64,000 nt of DNA from the NCBI GenBank assembly GCA_965218775.1, contig CBDCLS010000003.1, forward strand, positions 496,001 to 560,000, in the 5' to 3' direction. Shown here piece by piece: positions 1 through 9,686 of the stretch; the stretch's first letter is position 1, and the number at the start of each line of letters is the position of its first letter. A program made the translations under genes and the position numbers. This DNA comes from CAUZIZ01 sp965218775 (GTDB lineage Bacteria > Acidobacteriota > UBA6911 > RPQK01 > JAJDTT01). The notes under the pieces were generated by a model. The model made no database searches and was not told where the DNA came from. It saw only the letters and a program-made list of their open reading frames with translations.

Positions 1-233
1 GCGGTGAGGATTGGGATGTGCCGGAGAAGAGCATTCCAGTCGAAACCCGTAGTCGAGTTCTGCCGCGTTCTTGAGCTAGTGGAGACGCTCCATGGCAGGT
101 TGCCTCTGAGCTTGAATGCTCCGCCGCGGTAGTTCATGCCGTAGATGAAATAGTCGGCCGGTGCCATACGAGGGATGATCGTCTTCAGATACGGCGATCC
201 GGTGCGCGCGGCATGCCATTGCACCAGCCCCAT
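1..233 (-). pseudogene. CocE/NonD-family hydrolase, internal fragment running off the window
   Basis: The minus strand is open from about 263 to base 1. From the ATG at 233 it reads MGLVQWHAARTG, then YLKTIIPRMAPADYF and NYRGGAFKLRGNLPWS. This is the stretch just after the nucleophile elbow in X-Pro dipeptidyl-peptidase/CocE-type alpha/beta hydrolases, where a G-S-Y-x-G serine motif normally comes first. Here nothing like the elbow precedes it: an in-frame TGA lies near 266 and the upstream DNA leads into the phosphatase gene. I infer a 5'-truncated remnant whose remaining 3' part lies outside the window. A short GGGAGG upstream of the ATG could allow expression, but the catalytic serine is missing. 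Confidence 0.6.
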
Positions 234-361
234 TTCGGTCTCTTTGGTTGTTTCCTCCCTTTTTCTAGGACGCCATCAGAAAGGAAATTCCTATTCATTT
301 CCTGTACGATCGGCTCACCTGAAACGATCCAGTCCGGGCTATTCCTTCGTTGGGAGGTAAC

Positions 362-2206
362 ATGCCTTTTCGAAAACTACTCTGGCCTCAACTCTGTGGC
401 TTCCCCTTGTCGCTCTTGATCGGAGTCTTCTGCCTCCAGCTAAGCGCAGCTGCTGCTGGCGACATCACTCTGACGCACGGCCCGATTCTGGGCCGTCTGG
501 CAGCGGACGAGATCGGAATCTGGGGACGAACCTCCGAGCCGGGATCGTTCCGGGTCCGGTTCGGGACAGGGGTCGACGATCTGGACCAACTCTCCGATCC
601 TGCTCAGACCAGACTGCGGGAGGATAATACCGGCTGGGTCCATTTGCGAAGCCTTCAGCCTGATACCAAGTACTACTACCAGATCCTGCCCGAGGGAGCC
701 CAGACTTCGCGGGCGGAGTGGTCAGGCTCCTTCCGCACCCTGCCGAGTAGCGAGAAGGTTCGCGACGCAAAGCATAATCCGAGAGGACTTTTCAACTTCA
801 GTTTCGAGTTTGCCTGCGGTAACCACCAGCCTTCCAATCCTGGGCTACCGGCTTTCAAGACGATGCTGGAGCAGTTGGACGACAGGATCCATTTTGCCAT
901 TCTGAACGGCGACTGGCTGTATGAAGAGAAACGAGACTATCCGGTCTCGGATTGGTTGGCACAGGTGCGAGGCTCGCGTGAGGAAATTCCGCGCACCGTC
1001 CGGATTGCTCCTACCATCGTGGGGGTGTGGGAGAACTACAAGCTCTACCTTTCCCGGGGCAGGAATCTGGCAGCCTGGCACCGCGAGATGCCCTCATTCT
1101 TCACCTACGATGATCACGAGACCCTCGACGACGTCAACGGGACCGGTTCGGTGGGCTACCGAAACCGCCGAGCGGTCTTTCGCGACATCGGGGTCGAAGC
1201 CTGGTACCACTATCTGGGCTGGAGCAATCCTCTTCCCCCACGACAGCGGATCTGGTTCGGGAGGGCCAAGCTCCTGGCCGGCAGTCCGGTGCTCTTGGAT
1301 GCAGAGGCAGACTTCGGCAAGCTGGATCTGGAGCAGGCGGCGACCCTGATGGTCCATTGGGGAGGACCTACCGCCTGGGTCTCAGACTTCAGTCTTGATG
1401 GCGTCGGTGGCGATCCCAACGCGGGTGTCTACGAGGTAAGCGAGGTCCTCGACCGGCACCGTTTGCGCATCCGCCCGGCGCCTGGCCACAACGGAGAGGT
1501 CTCTTATTCCATAGGACAGCTTTCCTACTTCCGAAAGCGTATTGCCAATGCGGAATTCTTTTTCCTCGACACCCGAGGCCACCGCCAGCTGCACGATATC
1601 CGCGACCCCTTCAAGAAGGGCGTCTCGATGATCGGGGAGCGCCAGAAAGCCTGGTTGAGGCAGGGAATGTCCGAGAGCGGGGCCGACTTCCTGTTTGTTG
1701 TCTCCTCGGTGAACCTGATGATCCCCCACGTGTCCACGCTGGGCAATCCCGACAAGGACGAAGCCTGGACGGCCATCGCGGCAGAGCGGGAGGAGCTCAT
1801 CAACTTCTGGGACTCCCTGAAGAAGCCGGTACTGGTGCTCACCGGCGATCTACACAACAGCTTCGCCATCAAGATCACGGATCGGGTCTGGGAGTTCGCT
1901 TCGGGACCTCATAACTCGTCGAATCACCCCGCTCGAGCCGAGTCCGATCGACCCCCGAACGGTCGTTTCAATTCTCGCGGTCGCAGTGCGGAGATCCGCT
2001 GGTCGACCTATTTCCTCGACGATTCGCCGCCGCCCCGCCGACAACCCGTCTACTGTGTGGTGCAGGTCAACAACGTATTCAAGAACCGCGCAGCCGACGG
2101 CAGTGATCGCTGGGTCGCTTTCCCCTGGCCCCAGGTCCTGGTCCAGTACTATGATGGTCTCAGCGGAGCTCTGCTTTACGCCGAGCCGATTCTAGCCCAG
2201 CCCTAA
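362..2206 (+). CDS. PhoD-like alkaline phosphatase/phosphodiesterase, secreted
   Basis: A PhoD-family metallophosphoesterase of about 614 residues, expected to release phosphate from organic esters outside the inner membrane. The ATG at 362 is chosen because GGGAGGTAA sits just upstream; an in-frame TTG at 350 is the alternative. The N-terminus has a hydrophobic segment (LSLLIGVFCLQLSAAAA) typical of a signal peptide. An Fn3-like N-terminal PhoD domain follows (THGPILGRL near residue 40), then metal-site motifs: FACGNHQ (about 152), LNGDW (about 181), YDDHET (about 249) and TGDLHNS (about 494). All blocks and the usual length are present, so it should be active. It stands alone between two unrelated genes. 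True PhoD enzymes usually use Tat; here no twin arginine is seen, so Sec export is inferred. Confidence 0.88.
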   Translation: MPFRKLLWPQLCGFPLSLLIGVFCLQLSAAAAGDITLTHGPILGRLAADEIGIWGRTSEPGSFRVRFGTGVDDLDQLSDPAQTRLREDNTGWVHLRSLQPDTKYYYQILPEGAQTSRAEWSGSFRTLPSSEKVRDAKHNPRGLFNFSFEFACGNHQPSNPGLPAFKTMLEQLDDRIHFAILNGDWLYEEKRDYPVSDWLAQVRGSREEIPRTVRIAPTIVGVWENYKLYLSRGRNLAAWHREMPSFFTYDDHETLDDVNGTGSVGYRNRRAVFRDIGVEAWYHYLGWSNPLPPRQRIWFGRAKLLAGSPVLLDAEADFGKLDLEQAATLMVHWGGPTAWVSDFSLDGVGGDPNAGVYEVSEVLDRHRLRIRPAPGHNGEVSYSIGQLSYFRKRIANAEFFFLDTRGHRQLHDIRDPFKKGVSMIGERQKAWLRQGMSESGADFLFVVSSVNLMIPHVSTLGNPDKDEAWTAIAAEREELINFWDSLKKPVLVLTGDLHNSFAIKITDRVWEFASGPHNSSNHPARAESDRPPNGRFNSRGRSAEIRWSTYFLDDSPPPRRQPVYCVVQVNNVFKNRAADGSDRWVAFPWPQVLVQYYDGLSGALLYAEPILAQP

Positions 2207-2433
2207 CTGCCGTCAGTTCTAGTGACGCGAGCGGCACAGGAGGAACATCGTCAATCGAATCTTCCCTGAGGTCGGTGTCGGCCTGCATATACCAATCGGG
2301 CCAGGACTTCGGCAGCTGGCGACGGATAGCATTCTTCTCATGGAGTAGAGCGGCGCCCATCGACTCGAAAGGCAAGTCTCGTCAGAATTGCGCTCTTCGA
2401 TTCACGAACACTTCCAAGGCCGTGAACCTGACC

Positions 2434-3237
2434 ATGCAAATCGGTTCAAGACAACGAGAATCGTACCGGCAAAAGGGATACCTCGTCGTTCGACGGCTGA
2501 TCTCGGGAGACGAGCTCCGCGAGCTCGACCGGATGACCGACCGACTACTCGACGGCGCCTTGCAACCGGAGCTGGCGTACCGGGGCTGGACGCCCGATCA
2601 CTTCTACACCTTCTGGGAGCCGGGGATGGAGGATCGCACGGATCTCCCCCGCCGCGATCGCGTGCGACTGATGGCAAACATGTACCACCACCACCGCTAC
2701 TTCAGGGTCCTGGGCAGCCACCCGGGGATCTACGACGTGGTTGCATCGATCTATGAGACCGGCGTGCGGATGTTCAGCGATACCGTGTTCATGAAGCCGG
2801 CCCACCATGGCATCGAGGCGGCGCTGCACCAGGATACGGCCTTTTGGCCCAAGACCCGGCCGAACGCGATGAACTTCTGGCTCGCCATCGATCCGGCGAC
2901 TGTTGAGAACGGCTGCCTTCACATCATCCCCGGGAGCCATACGGTCGACGTGCCGCATCAAGATCATCCGGTTCAGGGGCACATCCTCCATGACCACGAA
3001 GTGGATATCGACAGGCAGATCCCCATTGAGGCGGAACTCGGCGACGGCATCTTTTTTGACAGCGCCCTGATGCATCGGAGCTATCCCAACCGGAGCGATC
3101 GCTGCCGCCGCGCCTACGCCGCCGTCTACGGTCCGGAAAACATCGAGTACCTAGAGCCCTGGAAGCTGTCACCGATCGCAGAGAAGCTCCCAGACTATCA
3201 CTTCGAGCTCATCGAACCTCCGGGAAGCCGGCGGTAG
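2434..3237 (+). CDS. Phytanoyl-CoA dioxygenase (PhyH) family protein
   Basis: A Fe(II)/2-oxoglutarate oxygenase of the PhyH type, about 267 residues, cytoplasmic. The PhyH start pattern is clear: YRQKGYLVVRRLISGDEL. The metal triad is H-x-D in AALHQDTAFWP (about residues 132 and 134) and a distal His in ALMHRSYPN (about 213), with the 2-oxoglutarate-binding Arg nearby in NRSDRCRRAY. The frame is open further upstream, but similarity starts at the ATG at 2434, so that start is used; no strong ribosome site is visible. PhyH members hydroxylate very different substrates (acyl-CoA, ectoine, natural products), so the substrate cannot be named. It follows the phosphatase by about 230 bp and is probably transcribed separately. 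Confidence 0.85.
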   Translation: MQIGSRQRESYRQKGYLVVRRLISGDELRELDRMTDRLLDGALQPELAYRGWTPDHFYTFWEPGMEDRTDLPRRDRVRLMANMYHHHRYFRVLGSHPGIYDVVASIYETGVRMFSDTVFMKPAHHGIEAALHQDTAFWPKTRPNAMNFWLAIDPATVENGCLHIIPGSHTVDVPHQDHPVQGHILHDHEVDIDRQIPIEAELGDGIFFDSALMHRSYPNRSDRCRRAYAAVYGPENIEYLEPWKLSPIAEKLPDYHFELIEPPGSRR

Positions 3238-3579
3238 TTTAGGATCTGCGCAAGAAACGGACGTGTCGATCTCGGTACAGGTAAGGCCGGCCAGCAGTGG
3301 AAACAGGAGCAGAATCGATTGCCTCCTCCTCAGGGTGACCGTTTCCTTGGTGGCGGATCCATGGCGCCATCGATTCCACCCGTTCCGAAAAGCTGCGGAA
3401 CCGTCCTCTCAATTCGTGCCGGTGCCCGCCACAGTTGTAATGTGCGAATCGCAATGTGTATCTCGACTCGTTCACCGCACTCGGCTCAAGTTGTCATGAT
3501 TTGACTGGAACGCTCGAAAGATGCCAGAACGGCAGCGTCGAAGCCACGGATCTCCGGGCGGATTGTGACGCCATTTCTC
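3238..3579. other. Gap without a recognisable gene
   Basis: Roughly 340 bases between the dioxygenase stop and the TM0106 remnant. Short open frames exist on both strands but none has a ribosome site, recognisable motif or family resemblance. I see no tRNA, clear terminator or repeat here. Confidence 0.5.
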
Positions 3580-4505
3580 AGCAAACCCGCAAGGAGGAGG
3601 AAAAGACGCATGTGCCCCACGAACCGCACCTTGTAGTCGGCACTCATTTCGTCAGCAAGGAACACGGTCTCTGATTGGGCTTCGCCGGGTTCGTCATCGG
3701 GGAAATGCGAAGATATCGTCCAAAGATGGGATTCATAATCCCTGTCGCTGACAAACCACAGCAAATACCCCTTGAATCGCTCTACCCGACCATTCGCACA
3801 ACCATCGCCGATTTACGAAAACTGATTAACACCGAGTCCCCAGAGCCGTCCCCGCTGATTCTGAACGAGCACTGCTCGACATGCCCTTTCCGTCAGCACT
3901 GCTTGCGAGAAGCCGAAGAAGCTGACAACTTGAGCCTTCTCGAACGCATGACCCCCAAGCTCATTAGGAAATACCAAGCAAAGGGGATCTTCACCGTCAC
4001 TCAGCTTTCGTATGTCTTCAAACCAAGAAGGCGAAGGAAGCGACAGACAAAGGCACCTCCAACGTTCAACGTGGAACTTCAAGCATTGGCCCTGCGAACG
4101 GGAAAGATCTACCTCAACGAGTCACCTTCCATCCCGGAGAATCCAGTTGAGCTTTTCTTGGACATTGAAGGAATCCCCGACGAGAACTTCCATTACCTGA
4201 CTGGTCTGGTCATACGGGACCATGACAGGCTCACTGAGCACTCGTTCTGGGCCGATTCTTGGGACGACGAGAAGTCGATTTTCGAAGAGTGCATAGGCAT
4301 AGCTACCAGCTATGGAGACGCCCCGGTTTACCACTACGGCAGCTATGAACGGAAGGCGTTGCTCCAAGTGCAAAAAAGTACGAACTCGACTGTGAGCCGA
4401 TTGCGGAACGCCTCGTAAACCTGAATTCTTCGATCTTTGGGAAAGTGTATTTCCCATCAAGGTCCAACAGACTCAAATCGCTCGGTGCTTTAGTTGGGGC
4501 AACAT
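3580..4505 (+). pseudogene. TM0106-family RecB-like nuclease, decayed
   Basis: The middle of a TM0106-type protein (RecB-like PD-(D/E)XK nuclease followed by an RNase H-like domain). Recognisable blocks in order: HVPHEPHLVVG, LNEHCSTCPFRQHCLREA (the Fe-S-type cysteine cluster), GIFTVTQLSYVFKPRRR, and ELFLDIEGIPDENFHYL. Three lesions are seen. An in-frame TGA at 3672-3674 separates SKEHGL from LGFAGFVIGEM. The frame shifts near 4373, in a run of A after LLQVQ, and continues as YELDCEPIAERLVN and FGKVYF. A TGA near 4503 then ends it before the usual C-terminal region. The N-terminal third is also absent. It cannot make a complete enzyme. Confidence 0.75.
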
Positions 4506-4624
4506 GATCATATACCATTCCTCTACGCCCTCTACCTGCGCGACGACGCCTGACTCGATGAGGATTGGATTACCCGGTAGCCCCCGTGTGTTCTCTCCAG
4601 CGGCATCGCAAGACGCCGCTTGCC

Positions 4625-6085
4625 TCAGGGCCGGAAACGCAGGGAGTAGAGATCCCCATCCCGGATCTCCAGCTTCAAGCGCACCACCCGGCCTGCCAGG
4701 GAGCTTAGATCGCTGCCGTCCTTCCAGGAGACTGGCCGTTCGATCTCATCTCCGAAGATCTCCGGGCAGTCCTCCAAGGCGTAGCCCTCCATAGGATTGC
4801 CCGAGGCGTCCTGGATCTCCACCCGCAGACTGCCTGCCGCCGAGGTAGAGTGGTTCAGGACCAGCTCCCGGCCCCTGAAGCGTAGGGGACGGGTCAGCAC
4901 GCTCCCCCCCGCATAGGGTCCCCGCAGGGAGACGATTCCATCCTCCCTCAGCACCGCTCGGCGGATCCTCACCTGGGGTGTATTGTAGTGCTCGACGTAG
5001 TAGAGGGACATCTCTCCCGGACCCGTGGGGACCAGCGTGGGACCCACTTCTATGGCTCGGTCATGCCAGTTCAGCGGGTTTCGCCCGGGACGCAGGAAGG
5101 CTTCCATGTAGCGACGGTCGAAGCGGATGCCGTCCCGGCTGAACATGAAGACGATGTCCGAGAGTCCGTCCTGCTTCCAGTGGTCCGCATACCTTCGCTC
5201 CGGAAGGAACCGCTTGGGGAACATGAGGATGATGTCGGGTCGACGGTAGTAGGGGATGGCCGCATTCTTGTACAGATGCTCAATCGGGGCATCGCCGAAG
5301 TCCAGATAGCGGGGCCCTGACCAGGTTCGGAAGTCCCGGGAGGTGAAGCGGCGGATGTCGCGGACCCCATGACGTTTCCAGCCCCTGGCGTAGATGGAGT
5401 AGTGTCCCCGAGCCTGGTCCCAGAGAACAATGTTGTGGGAATCGAAACCGGGATCTTCCGGCGGCGCCCTGACGATCGGCTCCTCCTGCATGTTTCGCCA
5501 GCGTAGGCCGTCCTCTGAGACAATTCCGTAGAAGACGTTTCGGCGTCCCCCTTCTTGCCCGGGCCCCGGAGGAACCTCCACCTTTCCATTGCCAATCGCT
5601 TTGTAGCGTTCCTTCGCAGGCGCCGCTGGGTTCTTGTCCTTGAAGAAGGATAGGCCAGTCCCCTTCCCGCCAGGAACAGGCCACACGATGTTATTGCGGG
5701 TGGAACCATCGTACTCGATCAGGCCCAGGTCCGGTTTCACCCAGTGGATTCCATCCAGGCTCTCCGCGTAGCCCGTATAGAGGGGAGCCTCCCACAGATT
5801 TGCCCGGTACCACATCCGGTAGCGGTGCCCGTCTTTGATGACCGATGGATCGTAGAGCACCGTGTCCTCGTAAGGCCGGTCCATCCGGATGGCCACCTCC
5901 ATCGGCTGGGGAGAATGGAGGACATGGTGCACCTGCTCCATGGACTCCACCAACCAGTCGTCCAGGAAGAGCTGCAGCTGGGTCCCCACCTCTCTGACCT
6001 GAGGCTGGGCCGACAACCCCCTCCAGGGAGTCATTGGCAAAGTCAAAAGAAGAATGAGGCGAAGATGTCTTCGATCGAGATTCAT
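4625..6085 (-). CDS. Secreted five-bladed beta-propeller protein, putative glycosidase (paralog 1)
   Basis: About 486 residues with a Sec-type signal peptide (LRLILLLTLPM). The body has motifs shared by all paralogs in this window: LQLFLDDWLVE near the start, YRMWYRANLW, SLDGIHWVKPDLGLIEYDG, STRNNIVW, and a C-terminal beta-sandwich ending in SSLAGRVVRLKLEIRDGDLY. Repeated D-G-x-x-W strands suggest a propeller of the GH32/GH43 fold type. Such proteins abound in planctomycete and acidobacterial secretomes, usually annotated only as hypothetical or GH32-like. AAGGAG precedes the ATG at 6085. Catalytic acids cannot be assigned with certainty, so hydrolase activity is an inference. Two perfect 19-bp tandem repeats lie directly upstream of the ribosome site. 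Confidence 0.8.
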   Translation of the reverse strand: MNLDRRHLRLILLLTLPMTPWRGLSAQPQVREVGTQLQLFLDDWLVESMEQVHHVLHSPQPMEVAIRMDRPYEDTVLYDPSVIKDGHRYRMWYRANLWEAPLYTGYAESLDGIHWVKPDLGLIEYDGSTRNNIVWPVPGGKGTGLSFFKDKNPAAPAKERYKAIGNGKVEVPPGPGQEGGRRNVFYGIVSEDGLRWRNMQEEPIVRAPPEDPGFDSHNIVLWDQARGHYSIYARGWKRHGVRDIRRFTSRDFRTWSGPRYLDFGDAPIEHLYKNAAIPYYRRPDIILMFPKRFLPERRYADHWKQDGLSDIVFMFSRDGIRFDRRYMEAFLRPGRNPLNWHDRAIEVGPTLVPTGPGEMSLYYVEHYNTPQVRIRRAVLREDGIVSLRGPYAGGSVLTRPLRFRGRELVLNHSTSAAGSLRVEIQDASGNPMEGYALEDCPEIFGDEIERPVSWKDGSDLSSLAGRVVRLKLEIRDGDLYSLRFRP

Positions 6086-6102
6086 GAACGTCTCCTTACA
6101 TC

Positions 6103-6140
6103 TTAGGGATAGTTTACTTTTTTAGGGATAGTTTACTTTT
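6103..6140. repeat. Perfect tandem 19-bp repeat upstream of propeller paralog 1
   Basis: The unit TTAGGGATAGTTTACTTTT occurs at 6103-6121 and again at 6122-6140, back to back with no mismatch. It is AT-rich compared with the surroundings and starts 18 bp upstream of the ATG of the gene on the minus strand. It could be a regulator site, the promoter region, or a leftover of a mobile-element end; the sequence alone does not decide. Confidence 0.8.
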
Positions 6141-6670
6141 CGATTCTGTTCCAGGACAAAGGTGGAATCAAGGGACAGGGTGTCCCGAATCGGCTTGATC
6201 ACTTCCTGCTTCTTCGTCGAAACGGCGCGGACCGGGGATCACTCCGAGCTCCTCCCTCAGTCTCCGAAGAGGGTAAGAGATCTTCAGAAAAATGTCCTCT
6301 TCTGAAACCCCCGTCGCAGGGCACTCCCGAATCGGGAATCCTCACGTTGCAGATCGTACAGTTTTTGAGGTTTAGGTCAGCCATATCTCGGACAGACTTG
6401 GCCGAAGTCTCCCTCGGTTGCGGCATTCGCTGCGAAGCTGGTCGTGTGCTTGAAACTGCCATCCTTGTCCTTGTTTCTCGCAAAGGCGACCCATTCTTTT
6501 CAGCCACAAGCTTTTCGTAGTCGCAACTCTGTGGGTGATTTTCCTACCACATTTCTACCACAGAATCGCCCGAACAACAGGAAATATCAGGTAACAAGAA
6601 GGACGTAAGTCGTTGAGCAGAAAAGACGAGCCACTATGCGGTTGAAGGTTCTTCGCTTATCTCACTTTCT
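6141..6670. other. Gap holding a coding-like repeat copy, no intact gene
   Basis: About 530 bases. The only structure I can name is at 6439-6524 (minus strand), nearly the same as 23865-23949 (plus strand). Both can be read as a peptide containing LVAEKNG and AVSST. The rest shows no start, ribosome site or family motif. Confidence 0.5.
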
Positions 6671-7150
6671 TCATTCATCATTGTGTGCTGAGGGGTATCT
6701 TACCCACTCTAAGCTCTTCGTTTTGGGCTCGCCGTAAAGTTCGGGAAACAGATAGGAACCGCGCTCCGCTTCAGGCTTGTCTTCCTCGACTTGAATGCGG
6801 TTGGCATTGGCAAAAGGGTCCTGCCGGATACCGGTTACCTGCCAGGAGACCTTCACACCCTGCTGCCCTCCGGCGATCTTGAATCGATTGCCTGAGATTT
6901 CCTCGGCAATGTAGAGGTAAGGAGCCGGTGCGCCGATGGCAGTCAGCTGGTAGCGGAAATCGCGGTTGAGCACTTCAAACCACTCGGGCAGCTCCACCCA
7001 GGCCTCGCCATTGTCATCCAGGGTGAGGTTTCCATTGTAGACATTCATCATGTCGGGACTCTCGACGAAGGAATGGTTCAGGTACTTGTTGGCTGGATCG
7101 AGGGGATGGTCGATCTGAAACGAACCGCTGCTTTTTATAACGTTGCCAAG
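6671..7150 (-). pseudogene. C-terminal fragment of a conserved secreted protein
   Basis: The minus strand reads GNVIKSSGSFQIDHPLDP, KYLNHSFVESPDMMNVYNG, GEAWVELPEWFEVLNRDFRY, GVKVSWQVTGIRQDPFAN and ends with ERGSYLFPELYGEPKTKSLE. I recognise this as the conserved C-terminal module of large cell-surface or tail-fibre-like proteins found in Acidobacteria, Chloroflexi and Bacteroidetes, which normally follows several hundred residues of repeats. Here similarity stops near 7150 and the DNA upstream is a degenerate repeat. The ATG at 7051 lies inside the module and is not a natural start, so I call a 5'-truncated remnant. Confidence 0.65.
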
Positions 7151-7319
7151 AATCGGGGCAAAACTGAGCCGATCCGCCCTCCCGGGATAAGCTGCTCGAA
7201 CATAGGATTCTTGAAGCGCCTGGACTGACAGGCCCAGGTCATCCGAATTCTCATCACAGTTCCTGATAGAACCACAAGAAGGGGCCTGCCCAAGAGTCGG
7301 ACAACAGCGATTGGAACCG

Positions 7320-7715
7320 CTGCAACTAGCACCAGCCGCACATCACGCCTTTTCTTGACTGTTCCGCTTCCCTCTGACCATCCGTCGAGGCCCAGTTCTC
7401 GGGAGTTGTAGCCGCGCCCAGCTGACCAGCTTAACGGAACATAGCGGGACACGATCGATGTTCTGATACCCCCCGTACCCCCTTCATGGGGGGAGGGCCT
7501 TATATGGAGGGTGGTGGGGTCTAGTACCAGCCGCACCTCAGGCGTTTTCCCGTTGGTTCCGGTTGCCCGTCGCCATCCGCAGATGCCCAGTTCTCAGGGC
7601 CTGAAGCCGATCGCAGCTGGTGGACATTCCGGAACATTCCGGCACAGCTTCGGAGTTCTGGTTCGTCCTGACACCCCCCCCTACCCCCCGGAAGGGGGGG
7701 GCCTTGTGGAAAGCG
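7320..7715. repeat. Two diverged direct repeats ending in poly-C/poly-G hairpins
   Basis: Segment 7322-7500 and segment 7510-7715 share an order of blocks: an ACCAGCCGCAC start, a GCCCAGTTCTC block, a CAGCTG block, GGAACAT, and a hairpin made of C-runs facing G-runs (7470-7500 and 7672-7705). They differ at many positions, so the duplication is old. The intervening and surrounding DNA carries no gene. Confidence 0.6.
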
Positions 7716-7744
7716 GGTACCGGGGCTGGGTGCGCACACATAAA

Positions 7745-7855
7745 GTGTGATGGTCCGGACCCGATCTTACAGACAGCGTCCGATTCCACTGCACAATCGT
7801 ATGACCGGTTCCGCCTAAAAGGGGACATACAGGTTGTCTGCGCAAACGTCAAGGG
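7745..7855 (+). repeat. Interspersed repeat family, copy D1
   Basis: One of six copies of a roughly 110-185 bp intergenic repeat. Diagnostic blocks in order: GTGATRGTC, GATCT-ACAGACAGCGTC, GACCGGTTCCGCCTA and GCAAACGTC. It sits between the poly-C hairpins and the end of propeller paralog 2. No coding potential. Confidence 0.65.
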
Positions 7856-7987
7856 AACTCAGGGGGCACGAGGGACCTTGCGACTAGTGTCCTGTCCTCG
7901 AAGTTCGGTGCATAAGTCTGTGAGCCATTGGGGGGGGCTTGCACCCACTGGTTACCTGCACCCTCGTGGCGCACTGAATGATCCGGG

Positions 7988-9556
7988 TCAAGCAGAGAAT
8001 TGGATCGAATAGAGAGCGGCGTTTCGCAGCTGAAAACGCAGGCGCACCGGCCGTCCTGCCAACCGGCCTAGCTCGGAGCCCGCCCAGGACAACTCCTGCA
8101 CACCACTCTTCCTGAGCGTACCGGACTGCTCCAGACCAAAGCCCTCGATGGGCCCTCCCGATTCGTCCATCAGGGCCGCCCTCAATTCGGCATCGTAGGT
8201 GCCCCTGGCAGTCCCTCGTCTCAGGTGGGGGAGGGCCGCGTCCATGTCCACCTTCAGCCGTGACCCTGAAAAGAGAATCGGACGCGTGGTCATGGAACCC
8301 ATATCGGGACCTGCCAGCAGGCCCAGATAACGGTCCGTGGGCAGCGTGGCAAGGGCGATGGTCCAGTTGTTGGGTCCCAACCGGCTGGGCTCGTAGCTGT
8401 GGGCTCCGCTATAGGCCCCGTAGTAGATCCAGACCCGCCCGTCATGAACGATGGGGCCGGATGGGGTGAGGTATCCTGCGTCGTAACTGCCGATCTCCCC
8501 CCTTCCCAGAAACGGCAGACTGCGATCGACCCAATTCCACTCGAAGCCGTCCCGGCTCGTGAGCAGGAAGATGTCGAAGGTCTTTTCGTGGGACTGCATC
8601 ATATGCAAGAGCCCCACGTAGAACTCACCCTCCTCGGAGACCGTCATCTGGTAGTACTGGAAGTCGACGCGGTCCGCTTCGTCGGGTGCCAGCATTAGGC
8701 GCGTACGGCTCCAGTGGATGAAGTCGTCGCTCTCCGAGTAGCCGATACTCCGGTAGTGGGCAGCATTGGGATTGATTCGATCGTGCGGGGGATCCAGACC
8801 CATAGACTGGATCTCCGGGGCCAGGGGGTGTCCGGGCCGGGGATAGTAGACGTACTTCTCGCGGCGCGTGTCCCATCCCAACATCGTGGGACAGTCGGCG
8901 ATGTTCCGGCCCTTGCGGACCACCGGATTGCCGGGGTACTCCGTCCAGTGGATGCCGTCGGGGGAGAAGGCGACCGCGGTGCCGCTCGTGTCCAGCGTTG
9001 GACCCTCCGATTCCCCCATGGCTTTATAGCGGCGCCCGGGGTCCGGGTCGCGGGAATCCTTGACTACGTTGAAGTACTTAACGCCTTTGAAGACGCCCAG
9101 TATGTTGTTCTTGCGGGTTCCCTGGAAGGCATGCACTCCCAGTTCCGGTTTCTCCCAGTGGATTCCGTCTCGGGAGGTGACGTAGCACCAGGGGCGACCG
9201 TCGTTGCCCCAGGGGTTGTACCACATCTTGAAGTGCTCCTCCTCTCGGTCGTAGAGGACGGCCTGACCGCTGATCTGCACCCCACCTGACTGGGCCCCCT
9301 CTACCCGAGCCGATTCCCAAGGCCGGTCGGGGACCAGAATGGGGTTGTTGGCATGCTTCTCGGGTCGAGCCATGAGCTTTGAAAGCCTGGCAGTCTGGTG
9401 GATCAGCATCCCGTCCAGGAAGCACTGTTTGCGGGCTCCGATGTCGATGACACCAGGCGCCGGAAGCGGGGCTCTAGTCACGAGCTGTGAACCCACCGGG
9501 CCCAGAGCCACCAAGGAACTTCTCCTCAAGAAGGACCTTCGGTCCAGCTGTGCCAT
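7988..9556 (-). CDS. Tat-exported five-bladed beta-propeller protein, putative glycosidase (paralog 2)
   Basis: About 522 residues. The twin-arginine signal LDRRSFLRRSSLVALG lies at the N-terminus, so export in folded form is expected. ATG 9556 is preferred over 9574 because AGGAG lies 8 bases before it. Family blocks: KQCFLDGMLIHQTARL, LYDREEEHFKMWYNPWG, SRDGIHWEKPELGV, GRRYKAMGES, GWDTRREKYVYYPRPGHP, YSESDDFIHWS and the C-terminal AGRPVRLRFQLRNAALYSI. It is closer to paralog 4 than to paralog 1 by eye. Its partner genes are not obvious: the neighbours are repeats on both sides. Substrate unknown; the family assignment to GH32/43-like propellers is inferred from the motif layout. Confidence 0.82.
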   Translation of the reverse strand: MAQLDRRSFLRRSSLVALGPVGSQLVTRAPLPAPGVIDIGARKQCFLDGMLIHQTARLSKLMARPEKHANNPILVPDRPWESARVEGAQSGGVQISGQAVLYDREEEHFKMWYNPWGNDGRPWCYVTSRDGIHWEKPELGVHAFQGTRKNNILGVFKGVKYFNVVKDSRDPDPGRRYKAMGESEGPTLDTSGTAVAFSPDGIHWTEYPGNPVVRKGRNIADCPTMLGWDTRREKYVYYPRPGHPLAPEIQSMGLDPPHDRINPNAAHYRSIGYSESDDFIHWSRTRLMLAPDEADRVDFQYYQMTVSEEGEFYVGLLHMMQSHEKTFDIFLLTSRDGFEWNWVDRSLPFLGRGEIGSYDAGYLTPSGPIVHDGRVWIYYGAYSGAHSYEPSRLGPNNWTIALATLPTDRYLGLLAGPDMGSMTTRPILFSGSRLKVDMDAALPHLRRGTARGTYDAELRAALMDESGGPIEGFGLEQSGTLRKSGVQELSWAGSELGRLAGRPVRLRFQLRNAALYSIQFSA

Positions 9557-9686
9557 CACCGTTCTCCTGACCATGATAGGTTAATCTTAAAAGCCAGACT
9601 TAAGCATGCCATCACATTCTGCTCTCCATCAAGGACCTTCTATCCTTCCTCCATTTGCATACCGACCAAGGTCAAGAGGCCTCTAA

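Noticed and set aside
3239..3475. A 78-codon minus-strand frame next to the dioxygenase
   Set aside because: Arg-rich composition typical of antisense frames in GC-rich DNA; the opposite strand is equally open.
3672..3674. TGA in the TM0106 remnant read as selenocysteine
   Set aside because: No SECIS-like hairpin was seen, homologs have no cysteine there, and a second frameshift lies downstream, so ordinary decay is more likely.
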